From Deltaproteobacteria bacterium RIFCSPHIGHO2_02_FULL_44_16 (GTDB taxonomy: Bacteria > UBA10199 > 2-02-FULL-44-16): 64,000 nucleotides of DNA. Numbering within the stretch: position 1 is the first letter of the stretch; each line of letters opens with the position of its first letter. The notes beneath the pieces are model-generated. The model saw only the letters and a list, made by a program, of their open reading frames with translations, was not told the origin of the DNA and searched no databases. A program made the position numbers and the translations under genes. Shown here one piece after another: positions 52,065 through 61,090 of this stretch. Location: positions 1 to 64,000 of the forward strand of contig MGRM01000014.1 of NCBI GenBank assembly GCA_001798185.1, read 5' to 3'.

Positions 52065-53738
52065 ATGTCTGAGCAAGAGGCTCATAAACTTCTCGACTCG
52101 TATCTTGCTTTATTTCTTCCTCTCGAAGAGGAGATGAGTCAGAAATGGTATGCCTATGCCGTTTCAGGGGATAAAGAACTTTCACAGCAAACCACCGAAG
52201 CTGAATTTCAGTTACGAAAACTCCACAGCGATAAAAAATATTTTTCAGAGTTTCGTCAGTTCTATGAAGGAAGAACCAATATAAGAGAGCGCAAGCTCCG
52301 ACGAGAAATAGAGCTGGCATATTTGCGATATCTCCCCAATCAGGTTGATCCCACAAAACTCGAAAAGCTCACAATACTTGAAGGACGTTTGCGGGAACTT
52401 GCGAATGATTATCGTCCCACCGTTGAAGGAAAGAGACTTGGGCCTGACGAAGTTTCGCGCATTCTGGTTGAAAACACCGATTCTCTTTATCTTGAAAAAG
52501 TGTGGAAAGAACAGACTCGTGTGGGTGAAGTTCTCGAAGAAGATTATCGTCAAGTGGTTTCACTTCGCAACGAAATTGCTCGAGATCTCGGGTTTTCAAA
52601 TTTTATTGAACTTTCTGCCGTCGCGACTGAACTTGATTTGAAACAGATCAATCGTTTTTATGATGATCTTGAAAAAAAGACGACGCAGCCATTCCAAAAG
52701 TTAAAAACGAAATTTCTCGATCCAAAATTAGCAAAGCGATATAACATAAAAACTAATGAGCTTTTCCCGTGGCACTATCAAAATCAATATTTTCAGGATG
52801 TTCCTTCTGCTGTCTTTGAAAAATTACATCTTGATGATGTGTATAAAGGAAAAGATTCTCATGTGGTCGTGGCAAAGACGTCCGATTTTTTTGCAAGTAT
52901 GGGAATCGATGTTGCTTCGATCATCAAGCGTTCAAGCCTTTTTCCCAAAGAGGGGAAAAATCCACACGCTTTTGCAACGATGCTCAAGCGCGAACCTGGT
53001 TCCTCAGTGCTTTTAATGAATCTCCCGCATCCTCCAAAATCTCCAAGCGCTCGCGATGTAGCAGTTTTATTTCATGAACTCGCGCATGACATTCATTATG
53101 AAGCAGTGCTTCAGAATAAAAAACTGCCGGTTTCCTTAAAGGAACTCCCACTTCTGACAGAAGCGAATTCCATTCTTTTTGAGAGTCAAACACGCACTCC
53201 TGAATGGCTGATGAGTTTTGGGGTGAGTCGGAAAGAAGCGAATGAGATCATACAGCAAGTGAAACTTCGTCAATATGTAGAAGAACTGGTATTTCTTCGT
53301 TTTGCGTGTGTCATGCATGCTTTTGAAGCACGTTTTTATGCAGATCCTTCGCAGGATATCGGATATCTCTGGTGGGAATGTAAAGAGAGATACCAGTTCC
53401 TGAAACGCCCACAGGGCTGGAAAAATCCAGATGCGCTTGCAAAATATCATATTCCCAATGTTCCACCGCTTTATTATCCCTATTATGCGATTGGACATAT
53501 TGCGAATGCAGAATTTGCGGAACTCTTTTCTCGTCGTATTGATCAAGATCCGCAAACGGCAAGTTACTATCATCAAAAAGAACTCGGAACGTGGCTCATG
53601 ACCGATTTTTTAGCGCAAGGTCAATTGTATCGTTGGGATGAATATCTCGAGAAAACAACAGGGCATTCTCTTTCGCTTGATGCGTGGGAGCGATGTTATC
53701 TTCAGTCTCATGTGGAAGAGCAACTATTTCCTTTATGA
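52065..53738 (+). CDS. M2/M3-like gluzincin peptidase
   Basis: The 557-residue protein has HELAHDIHYE at about residue 337 and the third ligand Glu in LLTEANSILFE, the arrangement of clan MA peptidases with long helical scaffolds. The helical N-terminal half and the YYPYYAIGHIANAEF stretch fit bacterial M2 (ACE-like) or M3 oligopeptidases. No signal peptide, so it would cut peptides in the cytoplasm, matching the peptide transporter elsewhere here. ATG 52065 gives MSEQEAHKL. Co-transcribed with ndk and the next gene. Confidence 0.8.
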   Translation: MSEQEAHKLLDSYLALFLPLEEEMSQKWYAYAVSGDKELSQQTTEAEFQLRKLHSDKKYFSEFRQFYEGRTNIRERKLRREIELAYLRYLPNQVDPTKLEKLTILEGRLRELANDYRPTVEGKRLGPDEVSRILVENTDSLYLEKVWKEQTRVGEVLEEDYRQVVSLRNEIARDLGFSNFIELSAVATELDLKQINRFYDDLEKKTTQPFQKLKTKFLDPKLAKRYNIKTNELFPWHYQNQYFQDVPSAVFEKLHLDDVYKGKDSHVVVAKTSDFFASMGIDVASIIKRSSLFPKEGKNPHAFATMLKREPGSSVLLMNLPHPPKSPSARDVAVLFHELAHDIHYEAVLQNKKLPVSLKELPLLTEANSILFESQTRTPEWLMSFGVSRKEANEIIQQVKLRQYVEELVFLRFACVMHAFEARFYADPSQDIGYLWWECKERYQFLKRPQGWKNPDALAKYHIPNVPPLYYPYYAIGHIANAEFAELFSRRIDQDPQTASYYHQKELGTWLMTDFLAQGQLYRWDEYLEKTTGHSLSLDAWERCYLQSHVEEQLFPL

Positions 53739-54631
53739 TCGATGCTTTTGAAAAAGAGAGATTGCTTGCGCGGAGTAAGCGAGAGATTTTTTTTGAATAT
53801 GCAGTGATCACCTTTGGCAGTGTGATCTTTGCTCTTGCAGTCGTTCTTTTTCTTCTTCCCTATCAAGTGGCACCAGGTGGCGTCACGGGTGCTGCAATTA
53901 TCATTCATTTTCTGACTCATTTCCCGGTTGGCGTTACCATGTTCACCATCAACATGGTTATTTTTTTGCTGGGACTCAAAACGCTCGGAGTCGATTTTAC
54001 GATGAAAAGTATTTATGCCTCCGCTGTTATTTCGTTTTGTACCGATCTTTTCCATGAAGTGTGGCATCTTCAGATGCCGATTCGCGATGCGGTGTTAGCT
54101 CCTGTTTTTGGGGGAGTTGTTTTAGGTGTCGGGCTTGGACTTATCATTCGCATGGGAGGGGGGACCTCCGGTTCGAATACGCTTGCTCGTGTTATTTCTC
54201 GTTATACTAATCTCAAACAAGGCGCTGCGATTTTTGTGATCAACAGTGGAGTCATTGCCGCTGCGGGAATTATTTTTAAAAGCGCTGATCTTGCGCTCTA
54301 TGGCTATGTTGCCGTGTACACCTCTTCTCTTGTCATCGATTTTATTGTTGAAGGATTTGAATATGCGCGCGGTGCTTACATCATTTCATCACGCAATATC
54401 GAAATCGCTGACATGATTGTCTATGAAATGGGGAGAGGAGTGACAACACTGAGTGGCCGAGGTTTTTATACGCAAGAAGATCGTGGCGTTCTTTTTACGG
54501 TCATGCCTCGTAAAGAGATTCATGATCTCATTACCATTGTAAAGCGCATCGATCCGAAAGCGTTTGTGATTATTATGCCTGTCCATGAAGTGCTTGGCGA
54601 AGGTTTCAAAATGCGCCGCCAAAGAGTCTAA
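53735..54631 (+). CDS. YitT family membrane protein (DUF161 plus DUF2179)
   Basis: The 298-residue protein has five to six membrane segments with PGGVTGAAII and GLIIRMGGGTSGSNTLARVI, the YitT/DUF161 core, and a C-terminal soluble DUF2179 domain (GRGFYTQEDRGVLFTVMPRK). The transported or sensed compound is unknown for the family. ATG 53735 overlaps the peptidase stop (ATGA). An upstream frame extension reads into the peptidase gene and is not used. Confidence 0.9.
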   Translation: MIDAFEKERLLARSKREIFFEYAVITFGSVIFALAVVLFLLPYQVAPGGVTGAAIIIHFLTHFPVGVTMFTINMVIFLLGLKTLGVDFTMKSIYASAVISFCTDLFHEVWHLQMPIRDAVLAPVFGGVVLGVGLGLIIRMGGGTSGSNTLARVISRYTNLKQGAAIFVINSGVIAAAGIIFKSADLALYGYVAVYTSSLVIDFIVEGFEYARGAYIISSRNIEIADMIVYEMGRGVTTLSGRGFYTQEDRGVLFTVMPRKEIHDLITIVKRIDPKAFVIIMPVHEVLGEGFKMRRQRV

Positions 54632-55416
54632 TGTCCATGCACGTTGTCAAAAAAAGAGGGGAAGGCCCTCCATGCTTTTTGCTGCATGGTGGTCCTGGAT
54701 TTGACTCCTCTTACTTTGATCCTTTTTTGCAACCTCTTGAAAAAAGCCTGCGGCTTTTCTTTTTGGAGCATGATCGGGATGCTCCGGAATATACACTTGA
54801 AAATATTGTGAATGGCATTGAAAAACTTCGACGAGAGAGTGGGCATGAAAAAATATTACTTCTGGGTCATTCTGCAGGAGGACTTTTCAGCCTTTCCTAT
54901 GCGATACATTTTCCTCACAATGTAATGGGACTTATTCTCGAGTCCACAGCAGCTGATAAAAGTTTTGTCAAAGAGAGCGAACAAGCGATCAAAGCATATC
55001 CCGATGCTCTTGCTGGTCTTCAGGAATATATTGCGAGTGATCGGACGGACGAAGATTATAAAAAAATGTCACTTCGTTATATTCCCTTTTCCGTGATGCC
55101 AGAGGCACAGAAATCGGCATTAGTGGTGTTTGACAACATACATTATAATGCTCGCCTTTTTGAAGAGACGAAGAAGAAGATATTGCCATACTTTTCTGCG
55201 CGAGAGCATTTACCAAAACTTACAATGCCAACCCTTGTCATCACCGGAAAACATGATCGAGTTGTTGCTCCATCATATTCACAAGAGCTTGCCGAAAAAA
55301 TGCCAAACGCTGAATTTGTCATGCTCGAAAACAGTGGCCACTTCCCACATCTCGAAGAGCCAAAGAAATTTTGTGAGGTTGTAGAAGATTGGATGAACCG
55401 ATATTGGCCATCTTAA
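54631..55416 (+). CDS. alpha/beta hydrolase, proline iminopeptidase-like
   Basis: The 261-residue protein has HGGPGFDSSYF (oxyanion hole), the nucleophile elbow GHSAGG, Asp in VITGKHDRVV and the catalytic His in ENSGHFPHLEEP, a complete triad. HGGPG is typical of proline iminopeptidases and their relatives. ATG 54631 shares a base with the preceding stop. It may finish peptide breakdown together with the M2/M3-like enzyme two genes upstream (inference). Confidence 0.85.
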   Translation: MSMHVVKKRGEGPPCFLLHGGPGFDSSYFDPFLQPLEKSLRLFFLEHDRDAPEYTLENIVNGIEKLRRESGHEKILLLGHSAGGLFSLSYAIHFPHNVMGLILESTAADKSFVKESEQAIKAYPDALAGLQEYIASDRTDEDYKKMSLRYIPFSVMPEAQKSALVVFDNIHYNARLFEETKKKILPYFSAREHLPKLTMPTLVITGKHDRVVAPSYSQELAEKMPNAEFVMLENSGHFPHLEEPKKFCEVVEDWMNRYWPS

Positions 55417-55522
55417 CTCTTGCTCCATCTGGTGTGTCCGCGCACTGGTGTGTCCGCGACTTTACTTGTTTCCTCAAAAATATTACGATGACAACCGGTG
55501 ATTCTGAAAAGGAGATTTATTT

Positions 55523-57142
55523 ATGGGTTCAAAATCCATTTTTCGATTTGCCTTTTTTATTTTTGTCTTCCTTTTCTCTTTTTCCGAAGTTTTTGCCCAA
55601 ACTGCGTTTCCTTGTCCTCTGACACCTTTTGCGGGCAATGGCGGCGTGGGAAATACTGGCGATGGAGGAGCGGCAACAGCGGCGTCGCTCTCAAGGCCAG
55701 TTGAATTCACGTTCGATTCTGCAGGGAATGCCTACATTATCAGTGAGCATAAGGTGCGAAAAGTTGATCGCAATGGAAATATTTCAACCTTTGCAGGGAC
55801 TGGAGTTTTCGGATTCTTTGGAGACGGAGGAGCGGCAACGCAGGCACAGCTCGATGAGCCGGTAGATATCGCGACCGACCTTCAGGGAAATGTTTATATT
55901 GCAGATAGTAAAAATGGCCGGATTCGCAAAGTCGATCTGAATGGTATCATCACCACTGTTGCAGGGAATGGGAACCAAGGGGTTGAACCACAAAATGGAC
56001 TTTTAGCCACTTCCATCAAGCTCGGGGTGACTTTGCAAAACTATCAGAATCGCATGTCTGGGCTTACAGCAATCACATTGGACCGACAAGGCAACCTCTA
56101 TGTCGCACTTGGAGACAATGAAACTTGCCGCATTGAAAGGTCCCAAAATATTATCAAAGTAGATACCAGTGGCCACATTACATTAATACCACTTCCTGAC
56201 GATTGCCCATTCCGACTCAAAACCGACAACAATGGAAATCTCTATTATCTCGGTGAAACATCGCGCCTCGGTCACGCGTTACGCGACAGAATTTATAAAA
56301 TTGATACGAACGGAAATGTTACGGTTGTGGCAGGAACTGGTATACGAGGTTCATCTGGGGACGGTGGTCTCGCAACGAGCGCCCAAATTTCGATTGATAC
56401 GCGCTTTCTCTCGGGCTTGAATGGATTGGCACTCGATCTCCATGGAAATCTCTATTTTATTGAGCCGGGACCGCTCGCAGCGCGACAGAACAAACTGAGA
56501 AAAATTGATCAAGCAGGAATTATTCGTTCTTATCTCATCACAAACGATGCAGCCGGTTACCCCATTAGTCTTTCAGATATAGAATTTGATAAGGACAATA
56601 TTTTTTATGGTGCTGGTATTTTTAGTATTCTCAAATGTAATTATTGTGCACAGCAAAACATCCAGATTGATGATAACAATTCCTGTACACAGGACTCCTG
56701 TATTTTCTTGGACGGCTCTATTCTCCATGATCCCATTCCCTTCAACGGTCAAACTTGTTCAGACAGTAACATCTGCGATGGAACGAGCGCTTGTTCGAAT
56801 GGCCAATGCAGAAATCGTCCTCAAACGCGTCCGGCTGATGGAACGAGTTGCCCTCTTCCTGCTGATCCTTTTACAGGGCTTGTAAGGCAGGGGATTTGTC
56901 AGCGAGGACAATGCGTGCAGGGTGGCACGGTTAACTGGCCTCCTCCAAAACCACCGGTCGTGGATGCTTCTTGTTTTGAGCAGTTAAAAAAATTGCCACC
57001 AAATCCATGTGTTACAAAGAGCTGCAATGCTCTCAATAAAGTTGTCAGCTCTTACAAAGCAGATTTTACTCCTTGTGAAGAAGGAAAAGTATGTTGTTCA
57101 GGTGCGTGTCTCTTTCGAAACCAGTGTGGAGAACCCAATTAA
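55523..57142 (+). CDS. secreted NHL-repeat protein with Cys-rich C-terminus
   Basis: The 539-residue protein has a signal peptide ending SEVFAQ, then NHL-type beta-propeller blades marked by TPFAGNGGVGNTGDGG, DLQGNVYIADSKNGRIRKVD and LDLHGNLYFIE (about residues 30-370), followed by a Cys-rich tail with about 20 Cys (CTQDSCIF, CDGTSACSNGQCRNRP, CCSGACLFRNQC). Such secreted propellers bind proteins or polymers. AAGGAG lies ten bases before ATG 55523. The preceding gap has a direct repeat TGGTGTGTCCGCG (55431, 55447). Confidence 0.83.
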   Translation: MGSKSIFRFAFFIFVFLFSFSEVFAQTAFPCPLTPFAGNGGVGNTGDGGAATAASLSRPVEFTFDSAGNAYIISEHKVRKVDRNGNISTFAGTGVFGFFGDGGAATQAQLDEPVDIATDLQGNVYIADSKNGRIRKVDLNGIITTVAGNGNQGVEPQNGLLATSIKLGVTLQNYQNRMSGLTAITLDRQGNLYVALGDNETCRIERSQNIIKVDTSGHITLIPLPDDCPFRLKTDNNGNLYYLGETSRLGHALRDRIYKIDTNGNVTVVAGTGIRGSSGDGGLATSAQISIDTRFLSGLNGLALDLHGNLYFIEPGPLAARQNKLRKIDQAGIIRSYLITNDAAGYPISLSDIEFDKDNIFYGAGIFSILKCNYCAQQNIQIDDNNSCTQDSCIFLDGSILHDPIPFNGQTCSDSNICDGTSACSNGQCRNRPQTRPADGTSCPLPADPFTGLVRQGICQRGQCVQGGTVNWPPPKPPVVDASCFEQLKKLPPNPCVTKSCNALNKVVSSYKADFTPCEEGKVCCSGACLFRNQCGEPN

Positions 57143-58323
57143 ATTTTCTCAAAAAAATTTGGATTGATTTTTTTAAGATAGGAGATTTCAGATTGAAAGA
57201 ACCTTTCTGATTGTCGAAAGAGAGAAAAATACTTCTCAATCAATGGTCCATCGTTTGGAAAGAGCTGCTTTAAAGTTTTTTCTGCCTGGCCAGCTTCTTT
57301 CACGCTCATAGCGCGTGCAAGAAAGATAAGAGCTGTAAGTTTTGGCAACCTCTCTTCGCGATTGGGGATTTTTAGTTCAACGTTTTCCCTCACTTTATCG
57401 GGAGCGACACCATCGGGAAGAAGATCCTTGAGATGTCGACGAAGACCATTGGCGTAACCTCTCTTCACTTCAGATGATGCTGCTATCTGATAAAAAATGC
57501 CATCGCAGGCTTCTCTCGTATATTGTTTGATAATTTTTTGTTCCCTCTCACTCTTTGCTGCAGCAAGTATTTCTTTGAGAAGAATGCCGCCTTTGGGACT
57601 CTTCATCATTGCATCTGTATAGCTCGATGCCCCCCATTTTTGAGCAATTTTTTGCTGGAGATCATGACCTCGTTCATGCCGCACGAGCATCTGCCATTGT
57701 CGTGGAAGAGTCGCATCATCAGTCTGATCTGAAATTCTATATCCAAGACAGAGATAGACAGTCTTTCCTTTTTTTCCAAATGTCACTAAAGCAGCGGCGG
57801 TTTCACAAAGGAGTCCGTAGAAACAAGGAAGTTCTGGTTCAGAACACTCCCGACCTGTACGAGAAAAAACCTCGCTCCCCCATCTATCATCAGTAGCTAC
57901 GATGGCTGCCAACTCCAGAAAGTCTTGAGAAGAAGGAGGGGACGGTGTTCGGCCGGATCTCATGACCTCTTTTTGATCCAATTTAAAAAATAATCGATCA
58001 GAGGAAGAAAGAGTTTTTATCCGATCGTAATTGCTTTGAGCCTGAGCTGACAATTCTGCTTTCGCAACTGAAACGATGGGGTATTCAATTTCACCAGCTT
58101 GAGTGCGCGGTAAAAGGCCAATCTGTCCATTATTTCCATCAAGTGAATCGATTTTGGTTAATTGTGTCAATGCTCGGATTACTTGATCGGCATCGAGGTA
58201 AAAATCACCTGAAGGTCGATTGATCTTCACGTAACCTTGGCCGTCGATTTTGTTGGGTTTGATTCCACGCAAAGCTTGATACCAGGAATCAGCCACGTCT
58301 TTATTGGTAAGGAAGATATCCAT
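57139..58323 (-). CDS. HERGH metallopeptidase-like protein of unknown family
   Basis: The 394-residue protein has HERGHD at residue 216 and TREACDG about 54 residues later, which could supply a Glu zinc ligand. No signal peptide or membrane segment is seen. The C-terminal third is helical. HExxH with a downstream Glu suggests a zincin, but the rest is unlike families I know. AAGGAA precedes ATG 58323. Its stop overlaps that of the NHL gene by four bases. Confidence 0.6.
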   Translation of the reverse strand: MDIFLTNKDVADSWYQALRGIKPNKIDGQGYVKINRPSGDFYLDADQVIRALTQLTKIDSLDGNNGQIGLLPRTQAGEIEYPIVSVAKAELSAQAQSNYDRIKTLSSSDRLFFKLDQKEVMRSGRTPSPPSSQDFLELAAIVATDDRWGSEVFSRTGRECSEPELPCFYGLLCETAAALVTFGKKGKTVYLCLGYRISDQTDDATLPRQWQMLVRHERGHDLQQKIAQKWGASSYTDAMMKSPKGGILLKEILAAAKSEREQKIIKQYTREACDGIFYQIAASSEVKRGYANGLRRHLKDLLPDGVAPDKVRENVELKIPNREERLPKLTALIFLARAMSVKEAGQAEKTLKQLFPNDGPLIEKYFSLFRQSERFFQSEISYLKKINPNFFEKI

Positions 58324-58403
58324 AGAATTTTTATCGTTCCTTCTTTGAAATTGTTGCTTTTCTTAAAGATTGAAAATGAATGAAGAACTGGTGAATTTTC
58401 TTG

Positions 58404-58474
58404 AGCGGGCGATGGGAATCGAACCCACGTCTCAAGCTTGGGAAGCTCACATTCTACCATTGAACCACGCCCGC
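58404..58474 (-). tRNA. tRNA-Gly (anticodon CCC)
   Basis: Minus-strand cloverleaf of 71 bases: acceptor GCGGGCG / CGCCCGC with discriminator T, D arm GGTTCAATGGTAGAA, anticodon stem TGAGC/GCTTG around loop TTCCCAA, T arm GTGGGTTCGATTCCCAT. CCA is not encoded. Confidence 0.95.
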
Positions 58475-58533
58475 AGAACTGTCAGAGCGTATACCAACTG
58501 GACTTTTTTGCTGCAATAGCATTTCATCTCCGT

Positions 58534-58722
58534 ATGAAGAAACTCACCAAAATAAAATGCCCTTACTGTGGAGGAGCGACAGTGTGGGAAGAGAATCTTT
58601 ATCGTCCCTTTTGCTCGGAGCGTTGTAAGCTGCTCGATCTTGGGAAATGGGCAAGTGATGAATATCGCATTGAGGGTGAAAAAACCTCAGATCCCAAAGA
58701 CACAGAAGATGATGACCAATAA
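58534..58722 (+). CDS. yacG: zinc-finger protein YacG (DNA gyrase inhibitor family)
   Basis: The 62-residue protein has [27 protein letters not shown] and YRIEG, the YacG/DUF329 zinc finger (C-x2-C...C-x3-C). The E. coli member binds GyrB and inhibits gyrase. It has an acidic tail. ATG 58534 is chosen for the family N-terminus; the ribosome site is weak. It is the second gyrase-related gene in the window, 8 kb from gyrA, so any link is indirect. Confidence 0.88.
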   Translation: MKKLTKIKCPYCGGATVWEENLYRPFCSERCKLLDLGKWASDEYRIEGEKTSDPKDTEDDDQ

Positions 58723-58899
58723 TAATTCGAATTCTCAACAGCTGCTTCGGCTGAACTTTCTCGGGCCGCTCCGTTGCGGGTCGACCCGCAACGTTCGCTT
58801 AGCTCTCAACAATTTTAAATTTAACCCCGTTTGTGAAAATTATTTCGAGATACCCTGCGAAAGCTTCAACCTCGCGCGCTGTTGAGAAATGGTTTTTGA

Positions 58900-59529
58900 T
58901 TAAAGTGTATGAATAAAATCAGCTAGGTGTTTTGGTGAATGGAGAATATAATCTGCTCGTGCGTCCCGTAACTTTTGTTCACTGTGAAGTCCCCAGGTTA
59001 CTCCGATAGCGGTGATACCTGCGAGTTTGGCTTCTTTCATGTCTCCAATCGTATCCCCGATGTAAAATGTTCGATTTTTTTCGAGAGAAGATTTTTCAAG
59101 CAGGAAGTGAATGCGGTCAACTTTATTTGTAGCCCCATCTCCTCCAAGAATATCGGTGAAATGAGAAGTCAGCGAATGTGACGTCAATATTCTGTTGATC
59201 GTCAACGTGGTATTGGACGAAACAATGGAATTTGTTGTTTTCAGTTCAATGTTTTGAAAAAATTCAGGAATTCCCTCAAAGAGAGAGATGTGATTCGTCT
59301 CACTTGCCTTGTCCAATTCAAGAAGAATCTCGTTAATATGATGTTGATGAACACCTCGTTTTTGAAATCCATAAATAACATTCGTTTCAAAAAGAGCCTG
59401 TAAATCTTCAGGAGATTGAAGAAAATTATATTCGAGTGCGATGAGGCGATCGTAGACAAGCTGCTGATAGAGGTTCAGAGAGTCTGCGATGACGCCATCG
59501 AAATCAAAAATGAGAAGAGGTTTCTTCAT
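58900..59529 (-). CDS. HAD family phosphatase, phosphoglycolate-phosphatase-like
   Basis: The 209-residue protein has HAD motif I LLIFDFDGVIADS, motif II IVSSNTT, Lys in the DGATNKVDRI region, and motif IV YIGDTIGDMKEA, with a helical cap between I and II. This fits Gph-like phosphatases; the substrate is not shown. ATG 59529 overlaps the mutY stop (TGA) by one base pair step, so it is translated with mutY. Downstream (58772-58793) lies a 22-base perfect palindrome built on TTGCGGGTCGACCCGCAA. Confidence 0.88.
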   Translation of the reverse strand: MKKPLLIFDFDGVIADSLNLYQQLVYDRLIALEYNFLQSPEDLQALFETNVIYGFQKRGVHQHHINEILLELDKASETNHISLFEGIPEFFQNIELKTTNSIVSSNTTLTINRILTSHSLTSHFTDILGGDGATNKVDRIHFLLEKSSLEKNRTFYIGDTIGDMKEAKLAGITAIGVTWGLHSEQKLRDARADYILHSPKHLADFIHTL

Positions 59530-60698
59530 GCTTGGGGGTCTACAAAGCGGGCTTTGACAAGTTTTGCAATCACTTCTTTGTTTGCAGGGGGAAATGTATA
59601 TTGGGTCAGCTCTTGTGGCTTAATCCATTTCATTTGCTGTGCCTCTTGCGATTTTGGTTTTCCCTTAAGAATCGAGCAGCGATGAAATCGGATATGAACC
59701 TGTCGATCTTCATAGGTGTAATCAGCTGTCCAATCGTGAGGCCGCACAGCTACTTCAATTCCTAACTCCTCTTTTATTTCTCGCTTGATGCAATCACGCC
59801 ACGACTCTTTTCCTTGTCGTTTGCCACCAGGGAATTCCCAATAGCCCTCAAGATGTTTTCCTTCGGGACGGCGTGTGATGAGAATGTTTCCATTTTTGTG
59901 AATGATCGCTGCCGCGATTTCGATTGATGGTGTACGAGAACGGGTTTCAAAACTGATGGGATACGGGTGTCGCCGAGGTCGGATCCCAGGGGCGCCCCGC
60001 GCCAGCGGGGATGTGGAACGACCGAGGTGACGGGCCCTGGAACCAATTTGTAGCGTTTTGAAATCCGTTCTCGATAAGGTTGAATACGAGCATAAGGGTC
60101 TCATCGGACAGATCAAACATGTCGGATCTTTCGCAGTACAAACAGCTGATCCAAAATCCATCATGGCTTGATGAAAGGCCCAAGATTTTTTCTTCGGCAC
60201 AAAATCAGCAGCATGCTCAGCCACTTCTTTGAGAAGATTCTTTCCGGTAATCCCAAACACACGCGAGAGAACCCGACTGGTATTGGTGTCAAGCACGAGC
60301 ACATCTTGTTCATATGCAAAAACTGCAATTGCACGGGCAGTGTAAGGACCAATTCCTGGAAGTGCTTCAAGGTCTTCGACCTTTTCGGGAAAGATTCCTT
60401 TATATTGTTGAACAATAACCTTTGCTGCTCGCAACATATTACGTGCACGACGGTAGTATCCGAGACCGCGCCATGCCGAGAGGACTTGTGGCCACCTTGC
60501 TTTGGCAAGTGTTTTGATATCGGGGAATTTTTGAAAGAAACGCTGATAATAATCGATGACCCGATCAACTTGGGTTTGTTGGAGCATCATTTCAGAAACC
60601 CAAATCTTGTAGGGATCACGTGTCTTGCGCCACGGAAGATTACGACCATTGGTTTCAAACCATTTTAGAAGCTGCGATGTAAATTGACGATGATTCAT
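59526..60698 (-). CDS. mutY: adenine DNA glycosylase MutY carrying an in-frame P1 insertion
   Basis: The 390-residue protein has the glycosylase Glu in WVSEMMLQQTQV, helix-hairpin-helix LPGIGPYTA, catalytic Asp in VLDTNTSRV and the Fe-S cluster C-x6-C-x2-C-x5-C (CTAKDPTCLICPMRPLC). The C-terminal part is a NUDIX-like domain (GYWEFPGGKRQGKESWRDCI). MutY removes A opposite 8-oxoG. Between Fe-S and NUDIX domains, residues about 209-255 are encoded by P1 copy 5 and give an Arg/Pro-rich segment ([14 protein letters not shown]) absent from normal MutY. It lies in the linker, so function is probably kept. Confidence 0.93.
   Translation of the reverse strand: MNHRQFTSQLLKWFETNGRNLPWRKTRDPYKIWVSEMMLQQTQVDRVIDYYQRFFQKFPDIKTLAKARWPQVLSAWRGLGYYRRARNMLRAAKVIVQQYKGIFPEKVEDLEALPGIGPYTARAIAVFAYEQDVLVLDTNTSRVLSRVFGITGKNLLKEVAEHAADFVPKKKSWAFHQAMMDFGSAVCTAKDPTCLICPMRPLCSYSTLSRTDFKTLQIGSRARHLGRSTSPLARGAPGIRPRRHPYPISFETRSRTPSIEIAAAIIHKNGNILITRRPEGKHLEGYWEFPGGKRQGKESWRDCIKREIKEELGIEVAVRPHDWTADYTYEDRQVHIRFHRCSILKGKPKSQEAQQMKWIKPQELTQYTFPPANKEVIAKLVKARFVDPQA
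59935..60073 (-). repeat. P1 palindromic element, copy 5, inside mutY
   Basis: Arms CGAGAACGGGTTTCAAAAC (59935-59953) and GTTTTGAAATCCGTTCTCG (60055-60073) are inverted repeats with one mismatch. The core, on the minus strand, is subtype A. It is read in the gene's frame without a stop, in the same orientation and frame as the upstream extension of the peptide-binding protein in copy 1 (shared peptide [12 protein letters not shown]). Confidence 0.92.
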
Positions 60699-60857
60699 GC
60701 AGATGGAAAATCTTCAATATTGTTTCTCGGCATGGATCGTGATGTACATGATCGCCGTATGCGTCTGCAAGTATTTGTACAAAGCTCTGAAATCTCCTTG
60801 ATAGCTCCTCCAGAATGTTTTAAGCGCTTTCAGTCTTCTTTATAGGTTGTGTGCTTG

Positions 60858-60929
60858 GGGCGCTTAGCTCAGCGGCAGAGCGTCTGCTTTACACGCAGAG
60901 GGTCGCAGGTTCAAATCCTGCAGCGCCCA
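60858..60929 (+). tRNA. tRNA-Val (anticodon TAC)
   Basis: A 72-base cloverleaf: acceptor GGGCGCT/AGCGCCC with discriminator A, D arm GCTC...GAGC, anticodon stem TCTGC/GCAGA around TTTACAC, variable loop GGGTC, T arm GCAGG-TTCAAAT-CCTGC. No encoded CCA. Confidence 0.95.
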
Positions 60930-61009
60930 CAGAACGAAAAACATGAACGAATAAGTCGATTTTTATTGACGTTCTTCGTCGTTCGGTAAAATTTGCTACA
61001 TCCAATTTT

Positions 61010-61083
61010 GGGGCGGTAGTTCAGCTGGTTAGAACGCATGCCTGTCACGCATGAGGTCGCGGGTTCGATCCCCGTCCGCCCCG
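61010..61083 (+). tRNA. tRNA-Asp (anticodon GTC)
   Basis: A 74-base cloverleaf: acceptor GGGGCGG/CCGCCCC with discriminator G, D arm GTTCAGCTGGTTAGAAC, anticodon loop CTGTCAC in stem CATGC/GCATG, T arm GCGGG-TTCGATC-CCCGT. It follows tRNA-Val by 80 bases, and the uppP ATG begins only seven bases after its end. Confidence 0.95.
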
Positions 61084-61090
61084 CATCACT

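Noticed and set aside
58772-58793. 22-base perfect palindrome considered as a recombination or replication-terminus site
   Set aside because: Single copy in the window, no adjacent recombinase; could equally be a hairpin of an intergenic repeat.
60697-60801. 34-codon frame with a hydrophobic centre between mutY and tRNA-Val
   Set aside because: It starts inside the mutY start codon region with no ribosome site; too little support to call.
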